Shown one piece after another: positions 1 to 6,744 of a stretch of DNA of 51,185 nucleotides (positions are counted from its first letter, which is position 1; every line of letters begins with the position of its first letter). The notes below the pieces were generated by a model. That model was not told the DNA's origin and did not search any database. It was given only the letters and a program-made list of their open reading frames with translations. The position numbers were made by a program, and so were the translations under genes. The stretch covers positions 65-51,249 of the forward strand of contig NZ_PNQZ01000038.1 in NCBI RefSeq assembly GCF_003994335.1. Direction: 5' to 3'. This stretch comes from Asaia sp. W19. GTDB taxonomy: Bacteria > Pseudomonadota > Alphaproteobacteria > Acetobacterales > Acetobacteraceae.

Positions 1-316
1 CAGCCTGACCTTCAACTATCGTGGCGAACTCTATCGCGACAGCACGGGTCTGTTCGTCGTGAGCTTCCTGAACAACCAGGCCTATATGAACGCCTTCAAG
101 GGCGGCTATGCGCCTGCCGAATCCGCTCCGGCCACGACCTATGGTGCGCTTACCCTCGGCGTGACCTACAAGCCCGACCTCGGTCATGGCGTACGCGTGT
201 TCGCGCTCCGTCCCGAGATCCGCTTCGACCGCTCGCTCAATGGCACCATCCCCTTCAATGATGGACGCAACAGCGGCGTCTTCACCTTCGGTGGCGATGC
301 CATGATCGGCTTCTGA
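1..316 (+). CDS. Outer-membrane beta-barrel porin (BBP2/OmpL-like), C-terminal fragment
   Basis: The reading frame is already open at base 2 and ends with TGA at 314-316, so only the last ~104 residues of a longer protein are in the window. The tail alternates hydrophobic and polar residues and ends in a terminal Phe (GGDAMIGF), the usual signature of an outer-membrane beta-barrel inserted by the BAM complex. The segment LRPEIRFDRSLNG followed by PFNDGR resembles the C-terminus of the putative beta-barrel porin-2 family common in acetic acid bacteria. No signal peptide or start is visible because the gene is cut by the window edge. It is the last non-phage gene before the prophage debris. The barrel call is fairly secure; the substrate is unknown. 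Confidence 0.7.
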   Translation, partial: SLTFNYRGELYRDSTGLFVVSFLNNQAYMNAFKGGYAPAESAPATTYGALTLGVTYKPDLGHGVRVFALRPEIRFDRSLNGTIPFNDGRNSGVFTFGGDAMIGF

Positions 317-400
317 GTTACCCTTGCTCTGCCCGAAAGGCCTGTCGTACGTTTGCACTTCGATTTTATCGGCTTTGTCGGGGTCGCTGGGGGGCGTCGA

Positions 401-607
401 TCATCTTTTACAGGCTCGCACCTGATCCCGCAGCCCGATATAATCCCCAAGCCAGCGCACCGTTTCCGGTTTCGGGCTCGCCTTAATCTCAGCAGCAAGC
501 GCTGCCTGATCGGCCTTGCTGTAGGTCACAAGGGTAGGGCAGGGCACGTACTGCACCGACGAGCAGGCGGAGAGCCCGAGCAGGGCCCAGAGAGGGATCC
601 ACCTCAT
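401..607 (-). CDS. Rz1-like outer-membrane spanin lipoprotein
   Basis: A 68-residue protein beginning MRWIPLWALLGLSACSS: a short signal peptide with a lipobox (LSAC) at about residues 11-14, so it should be lipidated on Cys and anchored in the outer membrane. Its first ~40 codons lie in a different frame inside the 3' part of the upstream Rz-like gene, the classic nested Rz/Rz1 arrangement. Spanins join the inner and outer membranes and complete phage lysis after the holin and lysozyme have acted. It is the last gene of the lysis cassette; the start was chosen because it gives a clean lipoprotein signal. Sequence similarity to any one Rz1 is not claimed, since these proteins diverge strongly; position and architecture carry the call. 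Confidence 0.6.
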   Translation of the reverse strand: MRWIPLWALLGLSACSSVQYVPCPTLVTYSKADQAALAAEIKASPKPETVRWLGDYIGLRDQVRACKR

Positions 608-839
608 GCAGTGCCGTCCCCCCGAGCCGCTGCAACACGGCATCTTCCGTTGCTGGCTTGTCGGCCTGAGCCTGGGCCATGGATTGGGCCTTGAGCGTCG
701 TCGCATCGGCAGAGGTCTTCGCCGCCTCGGACGTGCTGACAAACGCCGCATTCTTCCCCGCCCGGTTGGCGTACCAGATCAGGGCGCCGAGTGCCGCAAC
801 GATGAACGCCACGGCCCCGGCAATGAGGTCAGCCGTCAC
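489..839 (-). CDS. Rz-like inner-membrane spanin
   Basis: A 116-residue protein with an N-terminal hydrophobic segment (about residues 3-23, LIAGAVAFIVAALGALIWYA) followed by an Ala/Gln/Lys-rich, probably helical periplasmic stretch (about residues 35-65). This is the layout of an i-spanin: N-terminal anchor plus periplasmic coiled coil. The start is GTG, overlapping the TGA of the 96-aa gene upstream (GTGA), which indicates translational coupling. Its 3' half overlaps the Rz1-like gene in another frame. The C-terminal part is constrained by that overlap and looks less structured. An alternative is an unrelated small phage membrane protein, but the nested lipoprotein favours the spanin pair. 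Confidence 0.55.
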   Translation of the reverse strand: MTADLIAGAVAFIVAALGALIWYANRAGKNAAFVSTSEAAKTSADATTLKAQSMAQAQADKPATEDAVLQRLGGTALHEVDPSLGPARALRLLVGAVRALPYPCDLQQGRSGSACC

Positions 840-1126
840 GCCGGCTGCGCGACAGTGCTGCTCGTGCCCTTGAACGCGGCAACGAGCGTCTTGATATCGG
901 TGTGGAGCTTGTCGGCATCGTCCTCGATCGCGTTGATCGCATCGAGAATGGCCGACAGATCCTTGTTGGAGTTCTCGAGCGACGGGATGATCAGATCGCC
1001 AACCTCGCCGATGATGGCGGCTGCCGCCGTCAGCTTGGCCGTGGTGGCGGTGCTGACAGAACTGCCATCCGCCTCGGTGATCAGCTTGACGAACTTGGTG
1101 ACGAGCGTGTTCGCGCTAATGGTCAT
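836..1126 (-). CDS. Hypothetical phage protein in lysis cassette
   Basis: A 96-residue soluble protein without signal peptide or membrane segment, rich in Ala, Thr, Ile and Asp and predicted largely helical (for example residues 50-85). I do not recognise a family. It lies between a holin-like gene and the Rz-like gene, and its stop overlaps the Rz-like GTG start by 4 bases. A purine-rich stretch (AGAAGGAAAA) lies just upstream of its ATG and could serve as the ribosome-binding site. Conserved placement within the lysis module suggests a phage role, but nothing in the sequence shows what it does. Confidence 0.55.
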   Translation of the reverse strand: MTISANTLVTKFVKLITEADGSSVSTATTAKLTAAAAIIGEVGDLIIPSLENSNKDLSAILDAINAIEDDADKLHTDIKTLVAAFKGTSSTVAQPA

Positions 1127-1183
1127 GGTCTTTTCCTTCTGGATGATGAGGACTGATCCCGGCCCGATTGCCGGTGTCGTCTG

Positions 1184-1414
1184 TCAGGGCTTGGCGTCGT
1201 CTGCGTTGGTGGCGTGCTTGCCGTTCATCGCGACGGTGTTCACGAGCAGGTAAAGTGGAAGCCATTTCGAGCCGTCCGCCGGTCGGGCCCAGAAACGGGC
1301 GATTACGGCGGCCAGGGCCACGACAAAGGTGAGGATCGTCGTCGCATCACCGGCGAGAGAGGCAGGCAGGAAGGGGAGGACGGTCTCGAAGATCGTCTGC
1401 CAGTCGAAGTTCAT
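1184..1414 (-). CDS. Small phage membrane protein, holin-like
   Basis: A 76-residue protein with one clear hydrophobic segment (about residues 22-42, TILTFVVALAAVIARFW) and a second weaker one (about residues 50-63, WLPLYLLVNTVAMN). Its ATG overlaps the lysozyme TGA (ATGA at 1411-1414), so the two are translationally coupled. Size, membrane content and position directly beside an endolysin fit a holin, the protein that forms membrane holes and times lysis. Holins share little sequence, so this is an inference from architecture and context; the small membrane protein upstream of the lysozyme is a competing holin candidate. Confidence 0.5.
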   Translation of the reverse strand: MNFDWQTIFETVLPFLPASLAGDATTILTFVVALAAVIARFWARPADGSKWLPLYLLVNTVAMNGKHATNADDAKP

Positions 1415-1902
1415 GCGGATACTCCGGTTGTGGGGATACCGCGCCCGAGGAACACGCCGCTTTCGATCTTGCGGCGGCGCTGAAGCCCCGGCAGACTGAC
1501 GAGCTGTCCGTTCACCGTGGCCTTGTCCCAGACGAGGAATTGCTGTGCGGCCGAGCTATAGAGGTGCTGATTCAGGCGGCGCACGAGGGTCGAGCCCTTG
1601 GCCGCGTTGGTGCCGACATTGAACTGCCAGGAGAGCAGGGCGCCCTCCTGATAATCCGTCAGCGGGACGGTCACGAACGCGCGCAGCTTCGCTTGCAGGG
1701 TCATGACCGTGTTCCGCAGAAGGTCGAGGGCCTGCCCCTGGGCGATTGTCTTCGTCGTCGCCGTGACAGGCGTGCCGTCACCGAGGAAGCGATTGCCGTA
1801 GCCAATGGTCCAGTAATTGGCCGGGCAGAGATAGGGCTTGAGGCTCAGCCCTTCGAAGTCGTCGCGCGATATCAGCGCGAGTGCGATGTCGATGCCGGTC
1901 AT
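1411..1902 (-). CDS. Phage GH24 lysozyme (endolysin)
   Basis: A 163-residue lysozyme of the T4/P21/P1 family that cleaves the MurNAc-GlcNAc bond in peptidoglycan. Catalytic spacing is intact: Glu17 in DDFEG, then nine residues on Cys26, then six residues on Thr32 in WTIGYGN. The middle residue is Cys rather than the Asp of T4, as in the Glu-Cys-Thr triad of phage P1 Lyz. GALLSWQFNVG at about residues 87-97 is the conserved second-lobe motif. There is no signal peptide and no clear N-terminal SAR anchor, so export would depend on a holin. The ATG at 1900-1902 was chosen over longer in-frame openings because it fits family length and forms an ATGA overlap with the upstream gene. Confidence 0.88.
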   Translation of the reverse strand: MTGIDIALALISRDDFEGLSLKPYLCPANYWTIGYGNRFLGDGTPVTATTKTIAQGQALDLLRNTVMTLQAKLRAFVTVPLTDYQEGALLSWQFNVGTNAAKGSTLVRRLNQHLYSSAAQQFLVWDKATVNGQLVSLPGLQRRRKIESGVFLGRGIPTTGVSA

Positions 1903-2147
1903 GGATGCGCCATGGGGATATGAGTGAGAACTGTGGCAACGGCCGCAGATGTGGCCGTCACAATTGCCCAGCCGACCCAGGCCTTGATGCTGCCCTGCCT
2001 GGTGACCTGAGCGAGGATCTTGTCGAGCTTGGCATTCGAGGCTGTCTGAGCCACCCGGAGGGAATGCACGTCGAGCACAATCTCCTCGAGTTCGGCCTTG
2101 ACCTCGGAAAACGCGTCGCGCGTGATGAAATCTCCTGGGGGGCTCAT
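1899..2147 (-). CDS. Small phage protein: coiled coil plus C-terminal membrane segment
   Basis: An 82-residue protein with a helical, heptad-like N-terminal region (about residues 10-50, DAFSEVKAELEEIVLDVHSL) and a C-terminal hydrophobic segment (about residues 57-77). It is the first gene after the terminator at 2157-2187 and has a good ribosome-binding site (TTGGAGGCGAC before the ATG). Its TGA overlaps the lysozyme ATG, so it heads the coupled lysis cassette. Similar small one-TM proteins next to endolysins are often called holin or holin accessory, but I cannot assign it more precisely. Confidence 0.6.
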   Translation of the reverse strand: MSPPGDFITRDAFSEVKAELEEIVLDVHSLRVAQTASNAKLDKILAQVTRQGSIKAWVGWAIVTATSAAVATVLTHIPMAHP

Positions 2148-2156
2148 GTCGCCTCC

Positions 2157-2187
2157 AATAAAAAAAAGCCGCCCGGTGAAGGGCGGC
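2157..2187 (-). terminator. Rho-independent terminator after the tail-fibre-like gene
   Basis: On the minus strand an 8-bp perfect GC-rich stem (AGCCGCCC / GGGCGGCT) with a 6-base loop is followed by a run of eight T. It lies between the stop of the tail-fibre-like gene at 2211 and the start of the lysis cassette at 2147, so it should separate structural from lysis transcription, or attenuate read-through. Confidence 0.85.
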
Positions 2188-2210
2188 TGAGGATTTGAGA
2201 AAATGGGCAG

Positions 2211-3230
2211 CTAATGTGATATCGCTGCGCCGGAAACGCCGGTCCATGCGGTGCCATTGTAGAGCACGTTGACGCCTTTGGCGCCGCTGCCGATGTAGCA
2301 GTCAGAGCAGTAATGCTCAGTGCCTGCTGGCGGCGATGACGGCAGGCTTGCAAAGGTCGTCGGTATCATTCGGATGCCGCCACCACCGCCAACCGCAGTG
2401 TTGATAACCAAATCCCCAAAGGAATTGGTTGAAAAATATGCCCCCGTGCGCCCTCCGCTGAAAAGCAGAACGCTGCCGCCTCCGGTAAGAACAATATCCC
2501 CTCGTGAAATGGTAATCTGCTGGGTGTTAAGGGCACCGGATAAAGATCCTCCTGCCAAGGGAAGATACGTGGAACTAGCCTGAGATTGCGTAAGATAGGT
2601 GGAGGTAGCCTGGGCTTGCGTAAGGTAGGTAGAGAGCGCAGAGTTGAGGGCAGCGCCAGTGACGTAGCCGCCAAGAGTGCCATCCAGCATACTGGGCGTG
2701 ATATAATCCGACTTGATCCCGGCTATGGCCGAAGCGTTCGCCTGTTCTGCGCCTTTGGCCCGGTTGGCCTCGCCTTGGACCGCGCTGGCCACTGCAGACG
2801 GCGTTGCATACCGTGCATCGGATCGCGTCGTGGTCAGGTAGGCCGAAAGGCTTGACGTCAGATCGGATTGGGTGACGCTATCGGATACGAGCGACGCTAT
2901 GGTGCTCGCATTCGCCTGTTCTGCTTCTTTAGCGCGCGAGGTTTCCGTCTGAACGGCCGCGTCAACATAGGTCGTGGCTGCATAGGTCGCCGCTGCCGCC
3001 TCAGAAGTCAGATATGAGGTGAGAGCGCCTGCCAGTTGGGACTGCGTTACTGCGCCAGCAATTCCGGCCTGCATCGTCGCGAAGGTGACGACACCCGATC
3101 CGTCTGCGTTGCGCGCCGTCCCAAGCGGCGTATCCAGTGACAGGCCATTGGGAGGCACGAATTGCGACTTTGTGCTCTGAGCCCAGGCCAGAGAGGGAAG
3201 GAGGGCCAATAGCGCGAGAAAGCGTCTCAT
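2211..3230 (-). CDS. Phage tail-fibre-like structural protein with exported-type N-terminus
   Basis: A 339-residue, Ala/Ser/Thr-rich protein. The middle carries two related ~65-residue repeats containing RAKEAEQANAS and RAKGAEQANAS, each followed by SYLT/AYLT-type segments, typical of trimeric fibre shafts. The C-terminal part is Gly-rich and beta-like and ends with LYNGTAWTGVSGAAISH; that VLYNGTAWTG style is common at fibre tips. The chosen start gives an N-terminus MRRFLALLALLPSLAWAQS that looks exactly like a Sec signal peptide, which is odd for a virion protein. The ATG overlaps the TGA of the truncated gene upstream. A longer start at 3272 exists but would overlap that gene heavily. Family assignment is by composition and repeats, not a recognised domain. 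Confidence 0.6.
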   Translation of the reverse strand: MRRFLALLALLPSLAWAQSTKSQFVPPNGLSLDTPLGTARNADGSGVVTFATMQAGIAGAVTQSQLAGALTSYLTSEAAAATYAATTYVDAAVQTETSRAKEAEQANASTIASLVSDSVTQSDLTSSLSAYLTTTRSDARYATPSAVASAVQGEANRAKGAEQANASAIAGIKSDYITPSMLDGTLGGYVTGAALNSALSTYLTQAQATSTYLTQSQASSTYLPLAGGSLSGALNTQQITISRGDIVLTGGGSVLLFSGGRTGAYFSTNSFGDLVINTAVGGGGGIRMIPTTFASLPSSPPAGTEHYCSDCYIGSGAKGVNVLYNGTAWTGVSGAAISH

Positions 3231-3397
3231 GATTCCAGCTCTTTGTATGAGGGGATGTTTGCATTGTTCCACCAGCCGCCCGTTGCGGGGGTTGAGGTCG
3301 GCAGGGTGGCCAGCCAGGCGGTCATTGTGGCGTCGTAAACCGCGCTGATATCAACGCCGGGCGCAGGGGGTGTTGAGGCGGCAATCAGGGCCGGCAC
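3227..3397 (-). pseudogene. 3' stub of a phage gene cut by the IS5 element
   Basis: In the frame ending with TGA at 3227-3229, about 56 codons stay open up to the left end of the IS5 element. They include PGVDISAVYDATMTAWLATL and end ...NIPSYKELES. The stop overlaps the start of the tail-fibre-like gene (ATGA), as expected for an intact phage operon. The frame is lost at the element boundary, where a stop codon lies inside the IS. The product looks like the C-terminus of a small tail-region protein; no family is recognised. Confidence 0.6.
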
Positions 3398-4242
3398 GGC
3401 CTAGGCTCAGGACTCATTACGGCGTCCAGTAGATGACCGTTGCGGCGGGGCAGATTGCCGAGAAAAAGGTGTGGGCGCAGCGGTCGTAGCGCGTGGCGAT
3501 GCGGCGCCAGTCCTTGAGGTAGCCAAACATGTTCTCGACCTCGTGCCGCCGGCGATATCGGGACTTGTCGTGCGGGATCGGCACTTTCAGGGTCTTCGTG
3601 GACGGGATGCATGGCTCGATGCCTCGTTCTGTCAGATTGCGCCGGAAGTGATTGCTGTCGTAACCGCGATCGCCGACCAGGTGGCGGGTGGAGGGCAAGC
3701 GTGGCAGCAGCAGGGCTGCGCCCTTGTGGTCACTCCATCTCACCTTCGGTGAGTAGCATCGCCACTGGACGGCCATGCCCGTCGCAGACGGCATGCAGTT
3801 TCGAGTTCAAGCCGCCTCTTGTGCGTCCGATCCGACGCGCAGCACCCCTTTTTGAGCAGGCTAGCGGCAGTGCGATGCGCCTTCAGATGGGTGCTGTCGA
3901 TCATCAACTCCTGCGGGACGCCAGCATTACCCGTCACGGCGGAAAAGATCCGGGGAAATACGCCAAGACGGCTCCAACGGATGAAGCGATTATACAGCGT
4001 CTTATGCGGACCGTAGCCCGACGGCGCGTCCTTCCATTGCACGCCATGCCGGATCACGCAGACGATGCCGCTCAGCATGCGGCGGTCATCTACGCGTTTC
4101 AGACCGCGCATTCTCTGGAAATATCTTCCTAACGCGCGCATCTTACTCACAGGCAGCATCGGCAGATCAGACATTGGGTTCCTCTTCCGATCACCGTCGA
4201 ATTACATCATCTCAGTCTCGTTAAGGGTCTTGAGGCGAGGCC
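3398..4242 (-). mobile_element. IS5-family (IS427/IS1031-like) insertion sequence, copy 1
   Basis: An 845-bp element whose ends form an imperfect ~24-bp inverted repeat. The left end begins GGCCTAGGCTCAGGACTC and the reverse complement of the right end begins GGCCTCGCCTCAAGACCC. It encodes one transposase on the minus strand, broken into frames. The right-hand part is nearly identical to the partial element at 7449-7920. I see no convincing target duplication in the immediate flanks, and the two flanks belong to different phage genes, which suggests a deletion after insertion. Confidence 0.8.
3417..4174 (-). pseudogene. IS5-family transposase, frameshifted
   Basis: Two overlapping frames together encode a full IS427-type DDE transposase. 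The first (from ATG 4174) carries the N-terminal helix-turn-helix region, WKDAPSGYGPHKTLYNRF and the first catalytic Asp in LMIDSTHLKAHRTA. After the KKGCC segment the correct frame is lost: a second frame reads IGRTRGGLNSKLHAVCDGHG. Near GGTGAGATGGAGTGACC an apparent extra base moves coding into a third frame with SDHKGAALLL, the second Asp in LVGDRGYDSN, and the Glu in RHEVENMFGYLKDWRR. Two shifts are therefore needed to restore the protein, more than one programmed frameshift. It is probably inactive unless mobilised in trans. Confidence 0.8.
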
Positions 4243-4392
4243 TGCCACGAGCAATTTGACACGATTGAACGTGCCTTCAAGTTCCGTGGCTGCGACGTTG
4301 ACGTCCGGTGCCTTTGCCACAAGAGCCTACAAGGCTTAAGAGAAGTTGTCGGTCATGCCGATCGCGACGCCGATGCGATAGACGTCAGCCAT
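4243..4392 (-). pseudogene. 5' stub of a phage gene with two in-frame stops
   Basis: From ATG at 4390-4392 the frame reads MADVYRIGVAIGMTDNFS, stop, AL, stop, then ALVAKAPDVNVAATELEG and NRVKLLVAG, and is cut by the right end of the IS5 element. The MADVYRIGVAIGMTDN opening resembles N-termini of tail tape-measure-type proteins in acetic-acid-bacteria prophages, but that family call is tentative. Two nonsense codons within 21 codons plus the truncation show it is dead. It is on the same strand as the tail and lysis genes, so the IS5 element probably marks a deletion through the tail operon. Confidence 0.55.
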
Positions 4393-4408
4393 ATGCTATA
4401 CTCCTGGC

Positions 4409-4633
4409 ATGCGCCCACTTCGTGACGAAACAGACGACGAATTTGATGAAGGGGGGACACCCATGTGGCTTCAGATGCAGGCCGATTTGGTCGCTGAGAT
4501 GCCGCAGTTTAGAACACAGCAACCCCAAACGGCCTCGGCGCGCAAACCTACCGGCCAGCTGCGGCATGTTGTGACCACCGCGCCCAAACAAGCAACGCAT
4601 GGGCGCAGAATTGCGCCGCACGAGGTTTCGTAA
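4409..4633 (+). CDS. Small hypothetical protein
   Basis: A 74-codon frame starting MRPLRDETDDEFDEGGTPMW with an acidic N-terminus and a basic, Pro/Thr/Gln-rich C-terminus. A TATACT hexamer lies 7 bases before the ATG, which could be a -10 for a leaderless transcript; no ribosome-binding site is evident. The frame stays open after the stop for another 33 codons (see the next entry). It overlaps nothing credible on the other strand, but no family is recognised and it may be spurious. Confidence 0.3.
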   Translation: MRPLRDETDDEFDEGGTPMWLQMQADLVAEMPQFRTQQPQTASARKPTGQLRHVVTTAPKQATHGRRIAPHEVS

Positions 4634-4636
4634 GCG

Positions 4637-4735
4637 GTGGTCCTGCTGATCGTGTTAGGACCGGTAGTAGTTTATTTTATGATCGTGCTCGCATTGATCG
4701 CATACTGTATGCTTTATGACGCGATCATCGCTTGA
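4637..4735 (+). CDS. Tiny hydrophobic membrane peptide (possible)
   Basis: A 32-codon frame from GTG encodes an almost wholly hydrophobic peptide (VVLLIVLGPVVVYFMIVLAL then IAYCMLYDAIIA), one transmembrane helix. GAGG lies 10 bases upstream. It is in the same frame as, and starts one codon after, the stop of the preceding small gene, so it could be a separated C-terminal anchor of that protein. The hydrophobic character is visible directly; that it is a gene is an inference. Confidence 0.25.
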   Translation: MVLLIVLGPVVVYFMIVLALIAYCMLYDAIIA

Positions 4736-4778
4736 CTAGGATTTTAAGCGAGGGCAGGGCTGTCCGTACTTCTCTCAA

Positions 4779-5120
4779 CTAATCCTTCGCCACTGAAAAG
4801 CCTATATGGATAGTATAGCCGTGCTCGACTGCAGGCTGTCCATTTTTCGAGGCGGGATGGTAGCGCTGTTCGCGCATGTAGTCTAAAAAAGCCTGTGCAA
4901 ACAGAGGATGCGTAGCAAATGTAATGACACAATTGTGTGCACGACCATCAGTATAAATATCACATACTGCTGAGACGCTACCTTGTATATTTTTTTCCAA
5001 TAGGGGGCTGGGGTATATGGGACCATGCTGGAAGGGTCTCTCAGGTCGAGCACGCTGTAGGCCATTACTGGCGCACCCCGAGAGCATTAAAATGAATGCC
5101 CCGAATATTTACTTCCGCAT
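4779..5120 (-). pseudogene. TonB C-terminal-domain lipoprotein with stop at codon 4
   Basis: The body (about 100 residues) matches the TonB C-terminal fold: IQGSVSAVCDIYTDGRAHNC, then FLDYMREQRYHPA and GQPAVEHGYTIHIGF. A strong ribosome-binding site (GGAGGAG, 8 bases) points to ATG 5118-5120, which reads MRK-stop-IFGAFILMLSGCAS: a lipoprotein signal with lipobox LSGC, interrupted by TAA at 5109-5111. The paralogue just upstream (5294-5608) begins VRKILTIVLSLCFTAC, showing the expected uninterrupted form. Starting at the next ATG (5085-5087) would leave only MLSGC, too short to export. So this copy looks inactivated unless the TAA is a sequencing error. Confidence 0.6.
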
Positions 5121-5293
5121 CTCTCAAACTCCTCCGAAAGAGGTAATCTTATTATTGGGGGCGGCTACTTGAACTCTTCGCAATATTCAAGATCTTCCTC
5201 TTGGCAGAAGCGTGAATTATGCAAACCTGCACCCTTCGAATGCTAGGTGCAGGCATCAGGTCACGCGAAGGTGGGGTGGTTCACCTCCGCCAG

Positions 5294-5608
5294 TTAATCA
5301 TACAAACGATAACTCACGCGCAAAATGTGACCATGTTCGACTACGGGATGACCATTCTGCACGGCAGGCTGGTAACGCGCCTTACCAACGAATTTCAATG
5401 CGGCTGCATCGAAGTGGTGATTCGTAGACGATATGATCCGGCAGTGTAGAGGCCGCCCATTGGTGTCGATGTCACAGGCCAATGTGACGTCGCCGGTCTC
5501 GTTTTTTTTGAGTAGATCTTCCGGGTAGTAAGCCAAAAGGGGCTTTTTAGGCGCGCTCGAGCAGGCGGTGAAGCAAAGAGATAGCACGATGGTTAATATT
5601 TTTCGCAC
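5294..5608 (-). CDS. TonB C-terminal-domain lipoprotein
   Basis: A 104-residue exported protein. GTG start (5606-5608) preceded by AAAGGATG; signal VRKILTIVLSLCFTAC with lipobox FTAC. The mature part is a TonB-C-like domain: ETGDVTLACDIDTNGRPLHC, then FVGKARYQPAVQNGHPVVEH and GHILRVSYRLYD. TonB-C domains normally sit at the end of an energy-transducing protein and touch receptor TonB boxes; here there is no membrane-spanning transducer helix or Pro-rich spacer, only a lipid anchor. It is a tandem paralogue of 4779-5120. Its function is unknown; small lipoproteins of this type are frequent in acetic acid bacteria. It is flanked by phage debris, so it may be cargo. Confidence 0.65.
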   Translation of the reverse strand: MRKILTIVLSLCFTACSSAPKKPLLAYYPEDLLKKNETGDVTLACDIDTNGRPLHCRIISSTNHHFDAAALKFVGKARYQPAVQNGHPVVEHGHILRVSYRLYD

Positions 5609-5737
5609 ATTTTCATCCTTTGAGTGTCGGCCAGATTGCACCTGTACTTTATCTAGAACATCTCGTCTGTCATATCTATCAGAAACACTTCAAAATTTAG
5701 TGGCCAACATCCTCATAGTGCACGGGCTTGACGGCAG

Positions 5738-6082
5738 CTAAATAGCTCTAGCCTGACCTGCCCGCACCGGAATGAGTGCCTTTCGCCCCAGTAGCGCCGC
5801 CCCTTTATGAACAGCCACCGAGGCGACTACAAACCCACGGCAGCACGTCGCGAACGCCTCCATCTCGATTTCCTGTGGCCGTGCAGTCGGCTTCAACGCC
5901 CGTGTCTTAGGGTCGATGTCGCGTTCTGGCCAGAGTAGCCGCAGCCGTCCGCCGCAGTTCTGGACCCGATAAACTTGCTCCGCGCCGCCAGCAGAGACGA
6001 CATAGAGCCCTTTCTCTAGAAAGCCCGACACGTCTTGCCAGATCACATAGTCACCCCGGCGCAGTGTCGGGAATAGCCCCAT
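5738..6082 (-). CDS. Hypothetical protein of the prophage region
   Basis: A 114-residue protein starting MGLFPTLRRGDYVIWQDVSG and containing FLEKGLYVVSAGGAEQVYRV. The GDYVIW and GLYVV pattern faintly recalls the C-terminal beta-fold of S24/LexA-like phage regulators, but no catalytic Ser-Lys dyad can be placed and I do not assign that family. It follows the truncated antirepressor-like gene on the same strand after a short gap containing a possible 11-codon frame (6110-6145). Probably a phage gene of unknown role. Confidence 0.45.
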   Translation of the reverse strand: MGLFPTLRRGDYVIWQDVSGFLEKGLYVVSAGGAEQVYRVQNCGGRLRLLWPERDIDPKTRALKPTARPQEIEMEAFATCCRGFVVASVAVHKGAALLGRKALIPVRAGQARAI

Positions 6083-6141
6083 GTGATCGATTCGTTTAAC
6101 GCGATTATTCTAGCCCGCCGCGCCCGCCAGTGTCAGCGCGC

Positions 6142-6368
6142 TCATGACGCTGCCTCCTTCGGGCGGGAGAAAGGGAGCAGATCCTTCACGATCCGGTTGG
6201 ACCATTTCAGGGTAGCTGGTGATCCCTTGCCGCTCATGCTCGTCGTGTCGAACATGCGCCCAAATGGTGCGCCCTTTTCCGTCGCCTGATAATCCGAGCC
6301 CGATGACGATGCCTGGACCTTGACCTGATAGCCCTCAGCGATGAGCAGCTTGTTCTCTGCTACGGCAC
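6142..6368 (-). pseudogene. C-terminal remnant of a phage antirepressor (KilA-C-like)
   Basis: The frame ending at TGA 6142-6144 is open for about 75 codons up to the IS3 element. It encodes VAENKLLIAEGYQVKV, then DYQATEKGAPFGRMFDTTSM and GSPATLKWSNRIVKDLLPF. The NKLL...GYQ / TEKG / FDT..S.G.P...LKW pattern is typical of the C-terminal domain of prophage antirepressor or Rha-type proteins. Its N-terminal DNA-binding half is missing because the IS3-family element starts there. The assignment rests on pattern memory, not an alignment. Confidence 0.5.
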
Positions 6369-6432
6369 AGAGGTGGCCCCGGTTTTCGGGCAGGGGGTTA
6401 AGCTATAGACCGGCCTGAGACAGGACGGGTTT

Positions 6433-6744
6433 ATGGGTAAGGTTACGCGGAAACGGTATTCGGGTGAGTTCAAGTCTCGGGTTGCGCTGGAGACAATTCG
6501 GGGCGAGTAGACGCAGGCAGAACTGGTGTCGACGCACGGCGTGCATCAGACGATGATCGTCCAATGGAAGCGCCAGGCGCTTGAGGGCATGTCGGCGACG
6601 TTTTCCGGCAAGCTGGCACCTGACGCGACAATCAGCCCGGCCGACATGGAGAAACTTCACGCGAAGATCGGGCAGCTCCTGGTGGAACCGGATTTTTCAC
6701 GGGATGCCTCTGTGTGGTTGGGCGTGGTCAGAAGCGGCAAATGA
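6433..6744 (+). pseudogene. IS3-family orfA (transposase HTH subunit), nonsense-mutated
   Basis: Reads MGKVTRKRYSGEFKSRVALE, then TIRGE and TAG at 6508-6510, then TQAELVSTHGVHQTMIVQWK and a C-terminal leucine-zipper-like EKLHAKIGQLLVE. The N-terminal KRYSGEFKSRVALE / ELVSTHGVHQTMIVQWK pattern is the helix-turn-helix of IS3-family OrfA. Length and end point match the family; the single TAG is the only lesion in this frame. Its TGA overlaps the orfB start. Confidence 0.75.

Noticed and set aside
317..400. Left prophage attachment site
   Set aside because: The phage-host junction should lie here, but no tRNA and no matching direct repeat could be identified at a right-hand boundary.
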